This document shows positions 56,101 through 62,003 of a DNA stretch of 64,000 nt, piece by piece. Position 1 is the stretch's first letter, and each line of letters begins with the position of its first letter. The notes below the pieces were generated by a model. That model saw only the letters and a program-made list of their open reading frames with translations. It was not told the origin of the DNA and did not search any database. Made by a program: the position numbers and the translations under genes. The stretch comes from Cyanoderma ruficeps (Eukaryota > Chordata > Aves > Passeriformes > Timaliidae), in NCBI GenBank assembly GCA_008694505.1, contig VZDJ01000090.1, forward strand, positions 7,619,521-7,683,520. The letters run 5' to 3'.

Positions 56101-59100
56101 GCCATAATTCTGCTCTGCATTGTGTCCACCATGATTTGCAGTGTCTGTATCAGGGCTTTCAAAAGAAAGAACTCATTTACTGTCATCCCAGTGGTGACCT
56201 GTGTTGCAGCAGCACCACAGAGTTGCTTTTGCTTGTTCAGGGCCAAAGCCCCACTGCTGTGCACTAAGATGGAGAGGCAGCTCATTTCTTACCCAAAGAC
56301 ATGGTGCCAAACCAGTCCTCCTGAAGGAGAGGGAGGCTTGGAGTGCTGGGCCAAGCTGCTGTATTGTTTTAAGCAGCTCAGGGATGAAAAACCCATGGTT
56401 GGCTGTAAATCTGTCAGTGTGCTTCAATTGCATCTCCCAGGGCCTCTGCTCACTGCCTTTCAACTTCAACCAGACTTGTTGTGTATTGTCACATTTTGAT
56501 GAGTTCTTTGTGTGCAAGGCTGGCAGAGAAGAACCAGCTGGAGCTCATCCTTCACACAGTCTGCGCCCTTCTCTTGCAGAACCTCAAGCTCGGTGTGAAA
56601 CTGAGGAGAGCTTTCACATTCTGAACACAAATTCTTCTATTTGTTGTGGCTCAGCACTTGTAGGCAGCAGCCACGAGAGGACAGTGTGGTTACACACTGG
56701 AGGGTGCCTCCCAATGCTTTCTAACGAATATCGTCCTCAGACAGGCTGTGCTGAGCTGCTGGGCTCTGTGAAGGCACCGCTTAATTCCTGCTTGCAGTGT
56801 CACAACTCCTTGCTATCCACATATATTTGAAGGGTAAATGCAAAACACCAAAAGGACCAAGTTAGAATGGCTCAGTGCCGTAACATTTGAGATGTGTGTA
56901 ACAGCAGGCACTGCCTGGGGAGCATCAGTAGGATATTCCATGGTACCTTTACTCTGAACTATGTAACTGTGTGCATACATGCACACACCTTTCTTTGTTT
57001 TATTTAGTTGTAAATGTAATGGGGCCAAAGGAGTGGATACGTGCAGGCATCAGCGCCGTTCTGGGGTGAATTGGATCTTTCACTGCTTATTCTTCCTAAA
57101 TAAATCATCAAAATTGGTAGTACTTACGTAGTTGCTGTGGTATTTGTAGAACATAATGTTTCTCTCTTTTTTTCCCCTTGTTTTCTAGATATTTCAAGGA
57201 AATACTGAATTGTACCAGGAAGTTCGCAACAATTTCATTCCACCTATTATTGCACGTTTTTTTAGGATTAACCCCTTAAAATGGCACCAGAAAATTGCAA
57301 TGAAAGTAGAGTTGCTAGGATGTCAGTTTAGTCTAGGTAAGACAACTGAAAGCTTTCAACTGTGCAAGACAAGAAGTGAAACTATTGAGGTTGTAAGTGA
57401 AATTACTAAGGTTAAAAGTTATATCATGGGTATAGTTTTAGTAAGTCTGAAGTAGTTCTTGGCTGCATAATCCTTCTTTAACTGGAACTTCTGAATTTAT
57501 CCAAAACTTATTACACTTAACCAGGGAAATACTGAATTTAGGTGTACACAAGGGAATTTACAAAATAAGTGTGTCAAAAGATGCCAATTATTTGCTTTCC
57601 ATGTCATTGATTCATGGAGGGGGGGGGGAAGGGGATTTCCTCATTATATAACATGAACAGAAGCTTTATAGCAAACTATTGCAGCTATCTTCTGAAAAGG
57701 AGATATGGAAAACTACCACTTCAAATAACTTATAAATTCTTTTATTCTGAAGGTCGTGCTCCTAAAATCACCTTGCCACCACCACCTCAGAACAAGAATG
57801 ATGAGAAGAATGCTGACTTCATGGATGGCTCCATTCATTCAGTGAAGACTTCATTGCAGACAGATAAAACAACTTTCACACCTGAAATAAAAAACACTAC
57901 AGTGACTCCAAGTGTAACCAAAGGTATCCACCATGAAACAGAAATGTTTGGAACTCCTTATAGTGCTTTGGCATATATTAAGTGTGCTTTCTGCATTGAA
58001 ATTGTCTTAAAACTTAACAAATTACAGCAGATGGACCAATATTTTATTTCTAATATTTACCAGTTATTAAATACACATATGATAAAAGATGAAAAAGTTG
58101 CATACTGCATGCAGAAACAAAACTAATCTGCCAAGTAATATATATAATATAAATGTATATACAATATATATTTTATAGATATATAATAGTTCCATCTTCC
58201 AGAACTTGTTCAAACTGAGTTCATCTTCTGATTACTGAATAAATTTTGTCAGAAGGAGAAGTTGTAATTTGGACTTCCCTTCTGAATTAATCAGGTATAA
58301 CTACTATATTTAATAATTTCTTAGAACAAAACCCTTTGATACAGCACATCTTCTCTGGAGCAGTCTTTTTGACATGAAATTTGAAAAACATCACCTGGCA
58401 TAATCATTTTGTTTATCAAAGAAAATGGTCAGAAAAGGGAGCAAAGTCACTGCAGATGTGGGCACTGCTGAAGTGTCCTTTGGATGGCAGGGGACAGGAT
58501 CACACACAGACCCAGCACAGACTGATTGGGATTAACTGTTAAGGTACTGTGGAATTTACTTCTTAAAGGAGGTTCAAACTTACATGGTGGCACTGAGGGA
58601 TTTTCTGCCTGAATAATAGAATACACTGTTGTAATGGAAAAAACATATATTAAAACAAACTGGTTGATTTTGATGAAAAACCCTGCAAAACCAGCAGCTG
58701 TGCATGCATGTAGAAGAGCCAGATGTTAATTGAAGTTTGCACTGTGGGAGCATCCAGCAGAGTGCTTAGCTGGGGGATCCGGTGTGATAGACACTAAATG
58801 TGAAAACTGTGTGCTTTACCCAAGTAATTTTCAAATCAAAAACTGATTTGTGAGAAGCTCTTTCTGTCTGACACCACTTAATTTAATGGCTTTCAGATGT
58901 GGCATTGGCAGCAGTTCTGGTTCCAGTGCTGGTGATGGTCTTCACTACTCTGATTCTTGTCTTAGTTTGTGCGTGGCATTGGAGAAACCGGTAAATGAAC
59001 AGAGGGATGAAAGTGCTTTAAATGAATGTGAGCCCGGTGTGTGGGAATAAAATGCTGCATGTATTGCTGTGGGAACTCTGTGGTCTGCACTTGTGGAAAG

Positions 59101-62003
59101 AATTGCATTCTTTCTGAGAAAAACTTCACTTGACTAGCAAGGACAAAGCAGCTTTTTGTAGCTGTTTTTAATGGAAGTGCTTTGACTAAAAACTGTGCTT
59201 TGACTAAAAACTGGTTTCTCTGGTAGTAGCAGACTGGTGATGGCAAGCCAGGTTACTGGTGCTTGTACATTAAATTTGAGGACCAGTTGCAGCCAAGGTG
59301 GTAGTTGATGAGCATTAATTAATGCATTTTTGATAAGCAGACTAGCTAAAATAACCCTTTTTTTCTTTTCTTTTTTCACAGCAAGAAAAAAACTGAGGGC
59401 ACATATGATCTACCTTACTGGGATCGTGCAGGTAGCAAAATGGTTTTATGAAAACATTTACTCAGTGTTTTTTGTTCAGTGTGTATTTCAGATTGCAGTT
59501 ACAGTTTCCACTAGCAGAAACTTCTCTAAAGCTGAGGGAGACATAGCAAACACTGAATTTCTTTTCTGGACAAGCTTAACTGTGCTGTTTCTTTCTCTGA
59601 TTTCTTTTTTTCAGAAATAGTAAACATTGTGTCTCCTCTTAGAGTTGACTGCTTCGGGGTTTTTTTGTGAACAAAGTAGAAAACCTCTTAATTATACAAC
59701 ATGGGGGAAGAAAAATAATTTATAAGGAATACATTTGATAACCATTTCTTTGGTACTTTTTTGTCATGGAAGAAAATCTTTCATCTTAGCGTATAAGTTC
59801 TGTCAAGAATTTTGTCTTTATTGCCCTAGAAAGGATGTGGAATTTAGGTATATTTTCCATCCTTCTGTCTTGTGCCTCATAAACTTAAGATCAGACAATT
59901 GCACCAAGCAGCTCTTTGCAATGATCCTGAAACCACCTGTGCCCCCCCAGGTGCAAGGGGCAGCTGCAGCAGTTGGGTTGGTACTGCTGTGTGATTGTGC
60001 TTCACTTCTCTGGCCTCCTGTTGAAAACTTGCACACCTGTGTGTCTGCTCACTGGCAGTCTTAAGTATGTCTTACCCTTCAGACAAGGAACCTTTTAGTC
60101 ACTTTCTTTCCTACATGTCTGCTTCTGATTGCTCACAGCTCTGATGTCATAGGGTATTACTCAAAATAGTGATAATTGAGTTATTTACCTGCTTCAACAA
60201 AATACAAGCTGTGCTTAAAAATATTTTAGTAGCTTAAAACACAGTACATATATAATCTTGGGTGTTTTTTTGTTGTTTTTTTTAATCCATGCGAAGGATG
60301 GTGGAAAGGGATGAAGCAGTTTTTCCCAACCAAATCAGCAGAACATGAAGAAACTCCTGTACGCTACAGCAGCAGTGAAATCAGTCACCTAAGACCACGA
60401 GAAGTCCCAACAATGTTGCAAACAGAGTCTGCAGGTATGTTGTGGACCATATTTTTTATATATGTGTGTGTGTGTATATATATTTATATATGTATATATA
60501 TACACATATATATATTTCTATTTATATATATTTTTATATATGGCATGCCAAAAGATGTCAGGAATCCGGCTACATTTAGTTATTTCCTGGTTTTGGGGGG
60601 GAACAGAGGAGAAGTGAATAGTTCTGTGGGTAAGCATATCTCTTAAAATGCAGGCTTTTTCGTGTCTGTTCTGTCATTTCATGTGCTGTAGATAGACACT
60701 TGCCCAAGTTAATGCAGTAACTGAAAGGTTCTTTAGTTGTTTTTAAACCCCACAAAGGCATAAAGAATTCTTTTGGTTATATTTTCATGTACTGGAAATA
60801 ATTTAATCACAATATTTTTATGCACAAAATCTGAAATGTGGGTCTTGGTTCTCTACCCTCACTGTATGGGTTAAATCATGCTTGTGATCTGGAAAGGGAG
60901 AGTTTATGGATAGTGCAGATGTGACAATGGTGTCCCTGGTGACAAAGGCATGGGAGGAGGATGGCTGGCTGTGCCTTTGGTTCTTTGCTTACCTGCTGAT
61001 GGCAGAATTGGGCAGATGTGTAGGAATTACAGCTTTACTGTAAGCAGGATTACTTTTCTCCTTTTGGCTGCTTGTCTGTTTTACCCAGCTAGGCAGGCTT
61101 TTCACCTCCAACTTCTGTAACTCAGGTTATCTCTTGAGCTAAAACATCTCAGACTACATGCAAGCTTCCCTCCTCAAAGGACAGACCCTCCATCCCAAGA
61201 CCACTTTTCATCTAGACCCAGGCAGAGTAATTTTATTTAAATCTAATTTAAAGAGAAAAACATTTCAGTAAACTTCATTTTCAGGCAGATTTGCAGCATG
61301 GGAAGTTGCAGCTCACCTGGGAAGAAGTATAAACCTGAGAAGTGGGGATGTTTTGGCTATCCCAATGGCTTTACCTATTGGGTGGAAAGGAATCCTTTTC
61401 CAAAGTGACTGGCACTGGTGGACAGAGATGGACCACTGGTTTGATGTCGGATAGCAGTGATCTCTGGGGCAGTACTGCCAGGTTGTATTTAATGTGATGC
61501 CGCTGTAAAACAACCCATTAATTGCGTTAATGCTTTGTTTTGTTGGGGCTTGCAACACAGAATATGCCCAGCCCCTGGTAGGGGGAATTGTGGGCACGCT
61601 TCACCAGAGATCAACCTTCAAACCAGAGGAAGGAAAAGAAGCCAGCTACGCTGACTTGGACCCTTACAACTCCCCCATCCAAGAAGTTTACCACGCCTAT
61701 GCCGAGCCACTGCCTGTCACCGGACCCGAGTACGCCACTCCCATAATCATGGACATGTCCAGCCATCCCAGCACGCCTCTTGGTGCTCCTTCCATTTCCA
61801 CCTTCAAAGCTGCAGGGAATCAAGCTCCTCCACTGGTTGGAACGTGCAATAAGCTGTTATCCAGGACAGACAGTGCATCCTCAGCACAGGCACTGTACGA
61901 TATACCAAAGGGGCAGCCGGGGCCGGGCAGCGCCGACCAACTCGTGTACCAGGTGCCACAGAGTGTGGCCCATCCCACTGTGAGTAAGGATGAGCAAAGT
62001 TAG
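23071..62003 (+). CDS. DCBLD2: DCBLD2, discoidin/CUB/LCCL domain receptor-like protein (whole gene, 15 coding exons)
   Basis: This is a type I plasma-membrane protein of the neuropilin-like CUB/LCCL/discoidin family. Known family roles are modulation of growth-factor receptor signalling, vascular smooth-muscle growth and cell migration. Joining 15 exons with canonical GT-AG borders gives 2166 nt, or 721 residues plus stop; I recall human DCBLD2 as about 775. Approximate domains are signal peptide 1-37, CUB 42-158, LCCL 161-260, F5/8 type C 262-419 (Cys262 and Cys419 bracket it), Thr/Pro-rich linker 424-480, transmembrane helix 482-506 and cytoplasmic tail 507-721. The tail has seven YxxP motifs (YDLP, YAQP, YNSP, YAEP, YATP, YDIP, YQVP), the CRKL SH2 type. 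DCBLD1 is excluded because the tail matches DCBLD2 closely, including [18 protein letters not shown]. Less certain points are the N-terminal start and the last ~15 residues. The UTRs are not delimited. Confidence 0.96.
28825..28860. repeat. Two-copy 20-bp tandem repeat in intron 1
   Basis: The 16-mer ATTTTGAAAGTGACTT occurs at 28825-28840 and again at 28845-28860, giving a 20-bp period. This is a small local duplication. No function is inferred. Confidence 0.7.
29906..29931. other. Inverted repeat (8-bp stem) in a CpG-rich patch
   Basis: TGCGATAG at 29906-29913 is the exact reverse complement of CTATCGCA at 29924-29931, with a 10-nt spacer. It sits in about 70 bp (29873-29945) carrying eight or nine CpG dinucleotides inside otherwise CpG-poor intron 1. 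Its origin is unknown. It could be a fragment of a young insertion or a small regulatory patch. Confidence 0.5.
32905..32945. repeat. Two-copy 26-bp-period direct repeat in intron 1
   Basis: CAACTGTGTTTTGAGG begins at 32905 and recurs at 32931, a period of 26 bp. It lies beside a GC-richer patch of unknown nature at 33.0-33.3 kb. Confidence 0.65.
39830..40057 (+). CDS. DCBLD2: DCBLD2 exon 2: first part of the CUB domain
   Basis: Encodes residues 39-114, starting [15 protein letters not shown] and continuing through CEWEIRV and the acidic [11 protein letters not shown] stretch typical of Ca-binding CUB domains. CUB cysteines are visible at 42, 69 and in DSC. Two N-glycosylation sequons (NST, NRT) are present. 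The acceptor is CCTAG and the donor is GATAG|GTAGGA. Both flanking introns are phase 1. At 228 nt (76 codons) the exon is symmetrical. Confidence 0.95.
40058..43402 (+). other. DCBLD2: DCBLD2 intron 2
   Basis: AT-rich intron of 3.3 kb in phase 1. It contains an AT/CA microsatellite at about 40326-40390 and a T-run near 42.56 kb. I saw nothing gene-like on either strand. Confidence 0.85.
40326..40390. repeat. Compound (TA)n/(CA)n/(TG)n microsatellite
   Basis: Alternating pyrimidine-purine tract mixing ATAT, ACAC and TGTG runs in intron 2. It is likely polymorphic in length. Confidence 0.85.
43403..43540 (+). CDS. DCBLD2: DCBLD2 exon 3: second part of the CUB domain
   Basis: Encodes residues 115-160, beginning [12 protein letters not shown] and including [19 protein letters not shown], the end of the CUB fold. 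The acceptor CTCCACAG and donor AATCAG|GTATTT frame a 138-nt exon with phase-1 introns on both sides. Similarity to the recalled human segment (GKYCG...GRGFLASYS) is high. Confidence 0.95.
43541..44713 (+). other. DCBLD2: DCBLD2 intron 3, holding a candidate microexon
   Basis: A 1.17-kb phase-1 intron between the CUB and LCCL coding exons. The only notable content is an exon-like 21-nt segment at 44052-44072, listed separately. Confidence 0.8.
44052..44072 (+). other. DCBLD2: Candidate 21-nt in-frame microexon of DCBLD2
   Basis: A pyrimidine-rich acceptor ending TTTGTTTTGCAG precedes 21 nt, followed by a near-perfect donor, AAAG|GTGAGT. The segment has phase 1 on both sides, so inclusion keeps the frame and inserts APPTHCK between the CUB and LCCL domains, one cysteine included. 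The upstream GTTGCTG and TTTTGC sequences hold TGC motifs of the kind seen before SRRM4-dependent neuronal microexons. The human protein I recall lacks this insertion. Use as an alternative exon is inference. Confidence 0.4.
44714..44765 (+). CDS. DCBLD2: DCBLD2 exon 4: start of the LCCL domain
   Basis: A 52-nt exon encoding [17 protein letters not shown] (residues 161-177), the opening of the LCCL domain with its first cysteine and an NAS sequon. The acceptor is CTTTCCAG and the donor TTCAA|GTAAGA. The downstream intron is phase 2. It aligns with human DLITCLDTASNF from memory. Confidence 0.93.
44766..46122 (+). other. DCBLD2: DCBLD2 intron 4
   Basis: A 1.36-kb AT-rich phase-2 intron with nothing recognisable apart from short chance ORFs. 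Confidence 0.85.
46123..46195 (+). CDS. DCBLD2: DCBLD2 exon 5: LCCL domain, YCPAGC motif
   Basis: A 73-nt exon finishing codon 178 and encoding [18 protein letters not shown] and then PHGYRD. YCPxGC is the LCCL hallmark. The acceptor is TCTTTCAG and the donor AGAT|GTAAGT. It ends in phase 0 at residue 202. Confidence 0.95.
46196..48415 (+). other. DCBLD2: DCBLD2 intron 5
   Basis: A 2.2-kb phase-0 intron. It is AT-rich with homopolymer T-runs near 46.47-46.50 kb. I saw no gene or mobile element. Confidence 0.85.
48416..48549 (+). CDS. DCBLD2: DCBLD2 exon 6: LCCL domain, CMAGVHAGV motif
   Basis: Encodes [20 protein letters not shown] and continues to SLANNVTSK (residues 203-246). It carries the second LCCL signature (C-x-A-x-x-HAGV) and an NVT sequon. 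The acceptor is CCTTGAAG. I placed the donor at AAAAGT|GTAAGT (48549), which has the best consensus and keeps the frame into exon 7. A weaker overlapping GT lies 2 nt upstream. Phase 2. Confidence 0.94.
48550..49196 (+). other. DCBLD2: DCBLD2 intron 6
   Basis: A 647-nt phase-2 intron with nothing recognisable. Confidence 0.85.
49197..49237 (+). CDS. DCBLD2: DCBLD2 exon 7: end of the LCCL domain
   Basis: A 41-nt exon encoding [13 protein letters not shown] after the split valine codon. It matches human [14 protein letters not shown] from memory. The acceptor is TTCTTTGCAG and the donor AGTG|GTAAGT. It returns the frame to phase 1 before the discoidin domain. Confidence 0.93.
49238..51368 (+). 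other. DCBLD2: DCBLD2 intron 7
   Basis: A 2.1-kb phase-1 intron. It contains a run of eight G near 49.68 kb and a GC-richer patch at about 50.55-50.85 kb of unknown nature. I recognise no gene there. Confidence 0.85.
51369..51584 (+). CDS. DCBLD2: DCBLD2 exon 8: first part of the F5/8 type C domain
   Basis: Encodes residues 261-332, starting [20 protein letters not shown] and including ILEW, PPWAAF and [16 protein letters not shown]. These are the standard discoidin-domain strands: the LGMESG start and the WLQIDL core. The acceptor is TTGTTCAG and the donor AACAG|GTAAGC, with phase-1 introns on both sides. Confidence 0.96.
51585..53223 (+). other. DCBLD2: DCBLD2 intron 8
   Basis: A 1.64-kb phase-1 intron. 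A GC-richer, CpG-poor patch lies at about 51.94-52.30 kb, followed by a degenerate minisatellite at 52.36-52.52 kb, listed separately. No gene is seen. Confidence 0.85.
52364..52516. repeat. Degenerate 32-34-bp minisatellite with an exact 34-bp duplication
   Basis: Positions 52449-52482 and 52483-52516 are an exact head-to-tail 34-bp duplication beginning AGTGTTAGTGTTTTCTGG. Just upstream, CATTTTGGGTTTAATCT occurs at 52364-52380 and again about 32 bp later. The shared core GGTTTAATC falls at about 52371, 52403, 52466 and 52500. These spacings are about 32, 63 and 34 bp, consistent with an older tandem array with one decayed unit. Confidence 0.75.
53224..53348 (+). CDS. DCBLD2: DCBLD2 exon 9: middle of the F5/8 type C domain
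   Basis: Encodes residues 333-374: [20 protein letters not shown] continuing [15 protein letters not shown]. This is the canonical discoidin SxDGxxW strand with Ala in place of Gly. The acceptor is TTTTCACAG and the donor AAG|GTAAAA. It ends in phase 0. Confidence 0.95.
53349..57188 (+). other. DCBLD2: DCBLD2 intron 9
   Basis: A 3.84-kb phase-0 intron. It holds an ambiguous base at 53677 inside a short tandem repeat. Two overlapping open frames lie near 55.94-56.83 kb (187 and 209 codons); they show no recognisable domain and I treat them as chance. No mobile element was recognised. Confidence 0.82.
53650..53696. repeat. 19-bp tandem repeat containing the only ambiguous base (N)
   Basis: The unit at 53650-53668 (TTTTAAAATAGGTTATATG) is repeated at 53669-53687, and a partial third copy follows. 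The second copy has N at 53677, where the first has T, and one substitution. The ambiguity is probably an assembly or consensus uncertainty caused by the repeat. Confidence 0.75.
57189..57336 (+). CDS. DCBLD2: DCBLD2 exon 10: end of the F5/8 type C domain
   Basis: Encodes residues 375-423: [20 protein letters not shown], then [20 protein letters not shown] and ELLGCQFSL. The final ELLGC is the standard closing motif of F5/8C domains and pairs Cys419 with Cys262. The acceptor is TTTTCTAG and the donor CTAG|GTAAGA. Phase 1. Confidence 0.96.
57337..57752 (+). other. DCBLD2: DCBLD2 intron 10
   Basis: A 416-nt phase-1 intron. It contains a run of G at about 57617-57627. The rest is AT-rich with nothing else seen. 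Confidence 0.85.
57753..57923 (+). CDS. DCBLD2: DCBLD2 exon 11: juxtamembrane Thr/Pro-rich linker
   Basis: Encodes residues 424-480: [20 protein letters not shown], a variable middle, and [13 protein letters not shown]. In the human protein I recall a longer linker in which the GR-x-PK segment occurs twice (GRPPKLTQ and GRAPKFTQ). Here it occurs once, which explains part of the shorter length. An NTT sequon and many Ser/Thr suggest glycosylation. The acceptor is TTCTGAAG and the donor AAAG|GTATCC. Both borders are phase 1. Confidence 0.92.
57924..58896 (+). other. DCBLD2: DCBLD2 intron 11, with open read-through and AATAAA
   Basis: A 973-nt phase-1 intron. Read in frame from exon 11, it stays open for 67 codons to a stop at 58124-58126. 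An AT-rich simple repeat follows at 58137-58188, and an AATAAA lies at 58238-58243. Premature polyadenylation here would give an ectodomain without the transmembrane helix; whether it is used is unknown. Confidence 0.8.
58137..58188. repeat. AT-rich simple repeat
   Basis: A degenerate (TA)n tract in intron 11, between the read-through stop and the AATAAA. Confidence 0.85.
58897..58990 (+). CDS. DCBLD2: DCBLD2 exon 12: transmembrane helix
   Basis: Encodes residues 481-511. [20 protein letters not shown] leads into [10 protein letters not shown]: about 25 hydrophobic residues followed by Trp/His/Arg as the stop-transfer border. It is nearly identical to the recalled human segment. The acceptor is GGCTTTCAG and the donor AACCG|GTAAAT. 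Phase 2. Confidence 0.95.
58991..59381 (+). other. DCBLD2: DCBLD2 intron 12
   Basis: A 391-nt phase-2 intron containing an exact 18-bp tandem duplication (59177-59212). Nothing else is notable. Confidence 0.85.
59177..59212. repeat. Exact 18-bp tandem duplication
   Basis: GTGCTTTGACTAAAAACT at 59177-59194 is repeated without change at 59195-59212. The lack of divergence suggests a recent slippage or duplication event. Confidence 0.85.
59382..59431 (+). CDS. DCBLD2: DCBLD2 exon 13: start of the cytoplasmic tail
   Basis: A 50-nt exon that completes Arg512 and encodes [16 protein letters not shown]. It has basic residues next to the membrane and the first YxxP (YDLP). The acceptor is a long T-tract ending TTCACAG and the donor GCAG|GTAGCA. 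It ends in phase 1. Confidence 0.94.
59432..60296 (+). other. DCBLD2: DCBLD2 intron 13
   Basis: An 865-nt phase-1 intron. The acceptor is unusual: the T-tract stops about 15 nt before the AG, leaving AATCCATGCGAAG next to the exon. Nothing gene-like is seen. Confidence 0.82.
60297..60434 (+). CDS. DCBLD2: DCBLD2 exon 14: cytoplasmic tail
   Basis: Encodes residues 529-574: [20 protein letters not shown], then [12 protein letters not shown] and [13 protein letters not shown]. It closely follows the human order ([12 protein letters not shown]...[10 protein letters not shown]). The donor is GCAG|GTATGT. At 138 nt it is symmetrical in phase 1, so skipping would keep the frame. Confidence 0.94.
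60435..61560 (+). other. DCBLD2: DCBLD2 intron 14
   Basis: A 1.13-kb phase-1 intron. It starts with a TG/TA microsatellite only 22 nt after the donor. The rest is unremarkable and ends TTGCAACACAG. Confidence 0.84.
60457..60541. repeat. (TA)n/(TG)n microsatellite next to the exon 14 donor
   Basis: About 85 bp of alternating TA and TG repeats with short T-rich interruptions. UG-rich sequence near a donor can bind CELF or TDP-43-type proteins, so length variation might affect exon 14 splicing. That is inference. Confidence 0.85.
61561..62003 (+). CDS. DCBLD2: DCBLD2 exon 15: C-terminal cytoplasmic tail with YxxP cluster
   Basis: Encodes residues 575-721 and the TAG. Recognisable blocks are [60 protein letters not shown] and LVYQVPQS. 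Six of the seven YxxP motifs are here; in the family these are phosphorylated by Src/Abl-type kinases and bind CRKL. The last 13 residues ([12 protein letters not shown] preceded by S) diverge from the recalled human ending, which is about seven residues longer. A GTGAGT within the last codons resembles a donor, so an alternative ending cannot be excluded. Confidence 0.93.

Noticed and set aside
57614..58126. 170-codon frame as an independent gene
   Set aside because: It is exon 11 of DCBLD2 plus in-frame flanking intron. It was kept only as a read-through isoform hypothesis.
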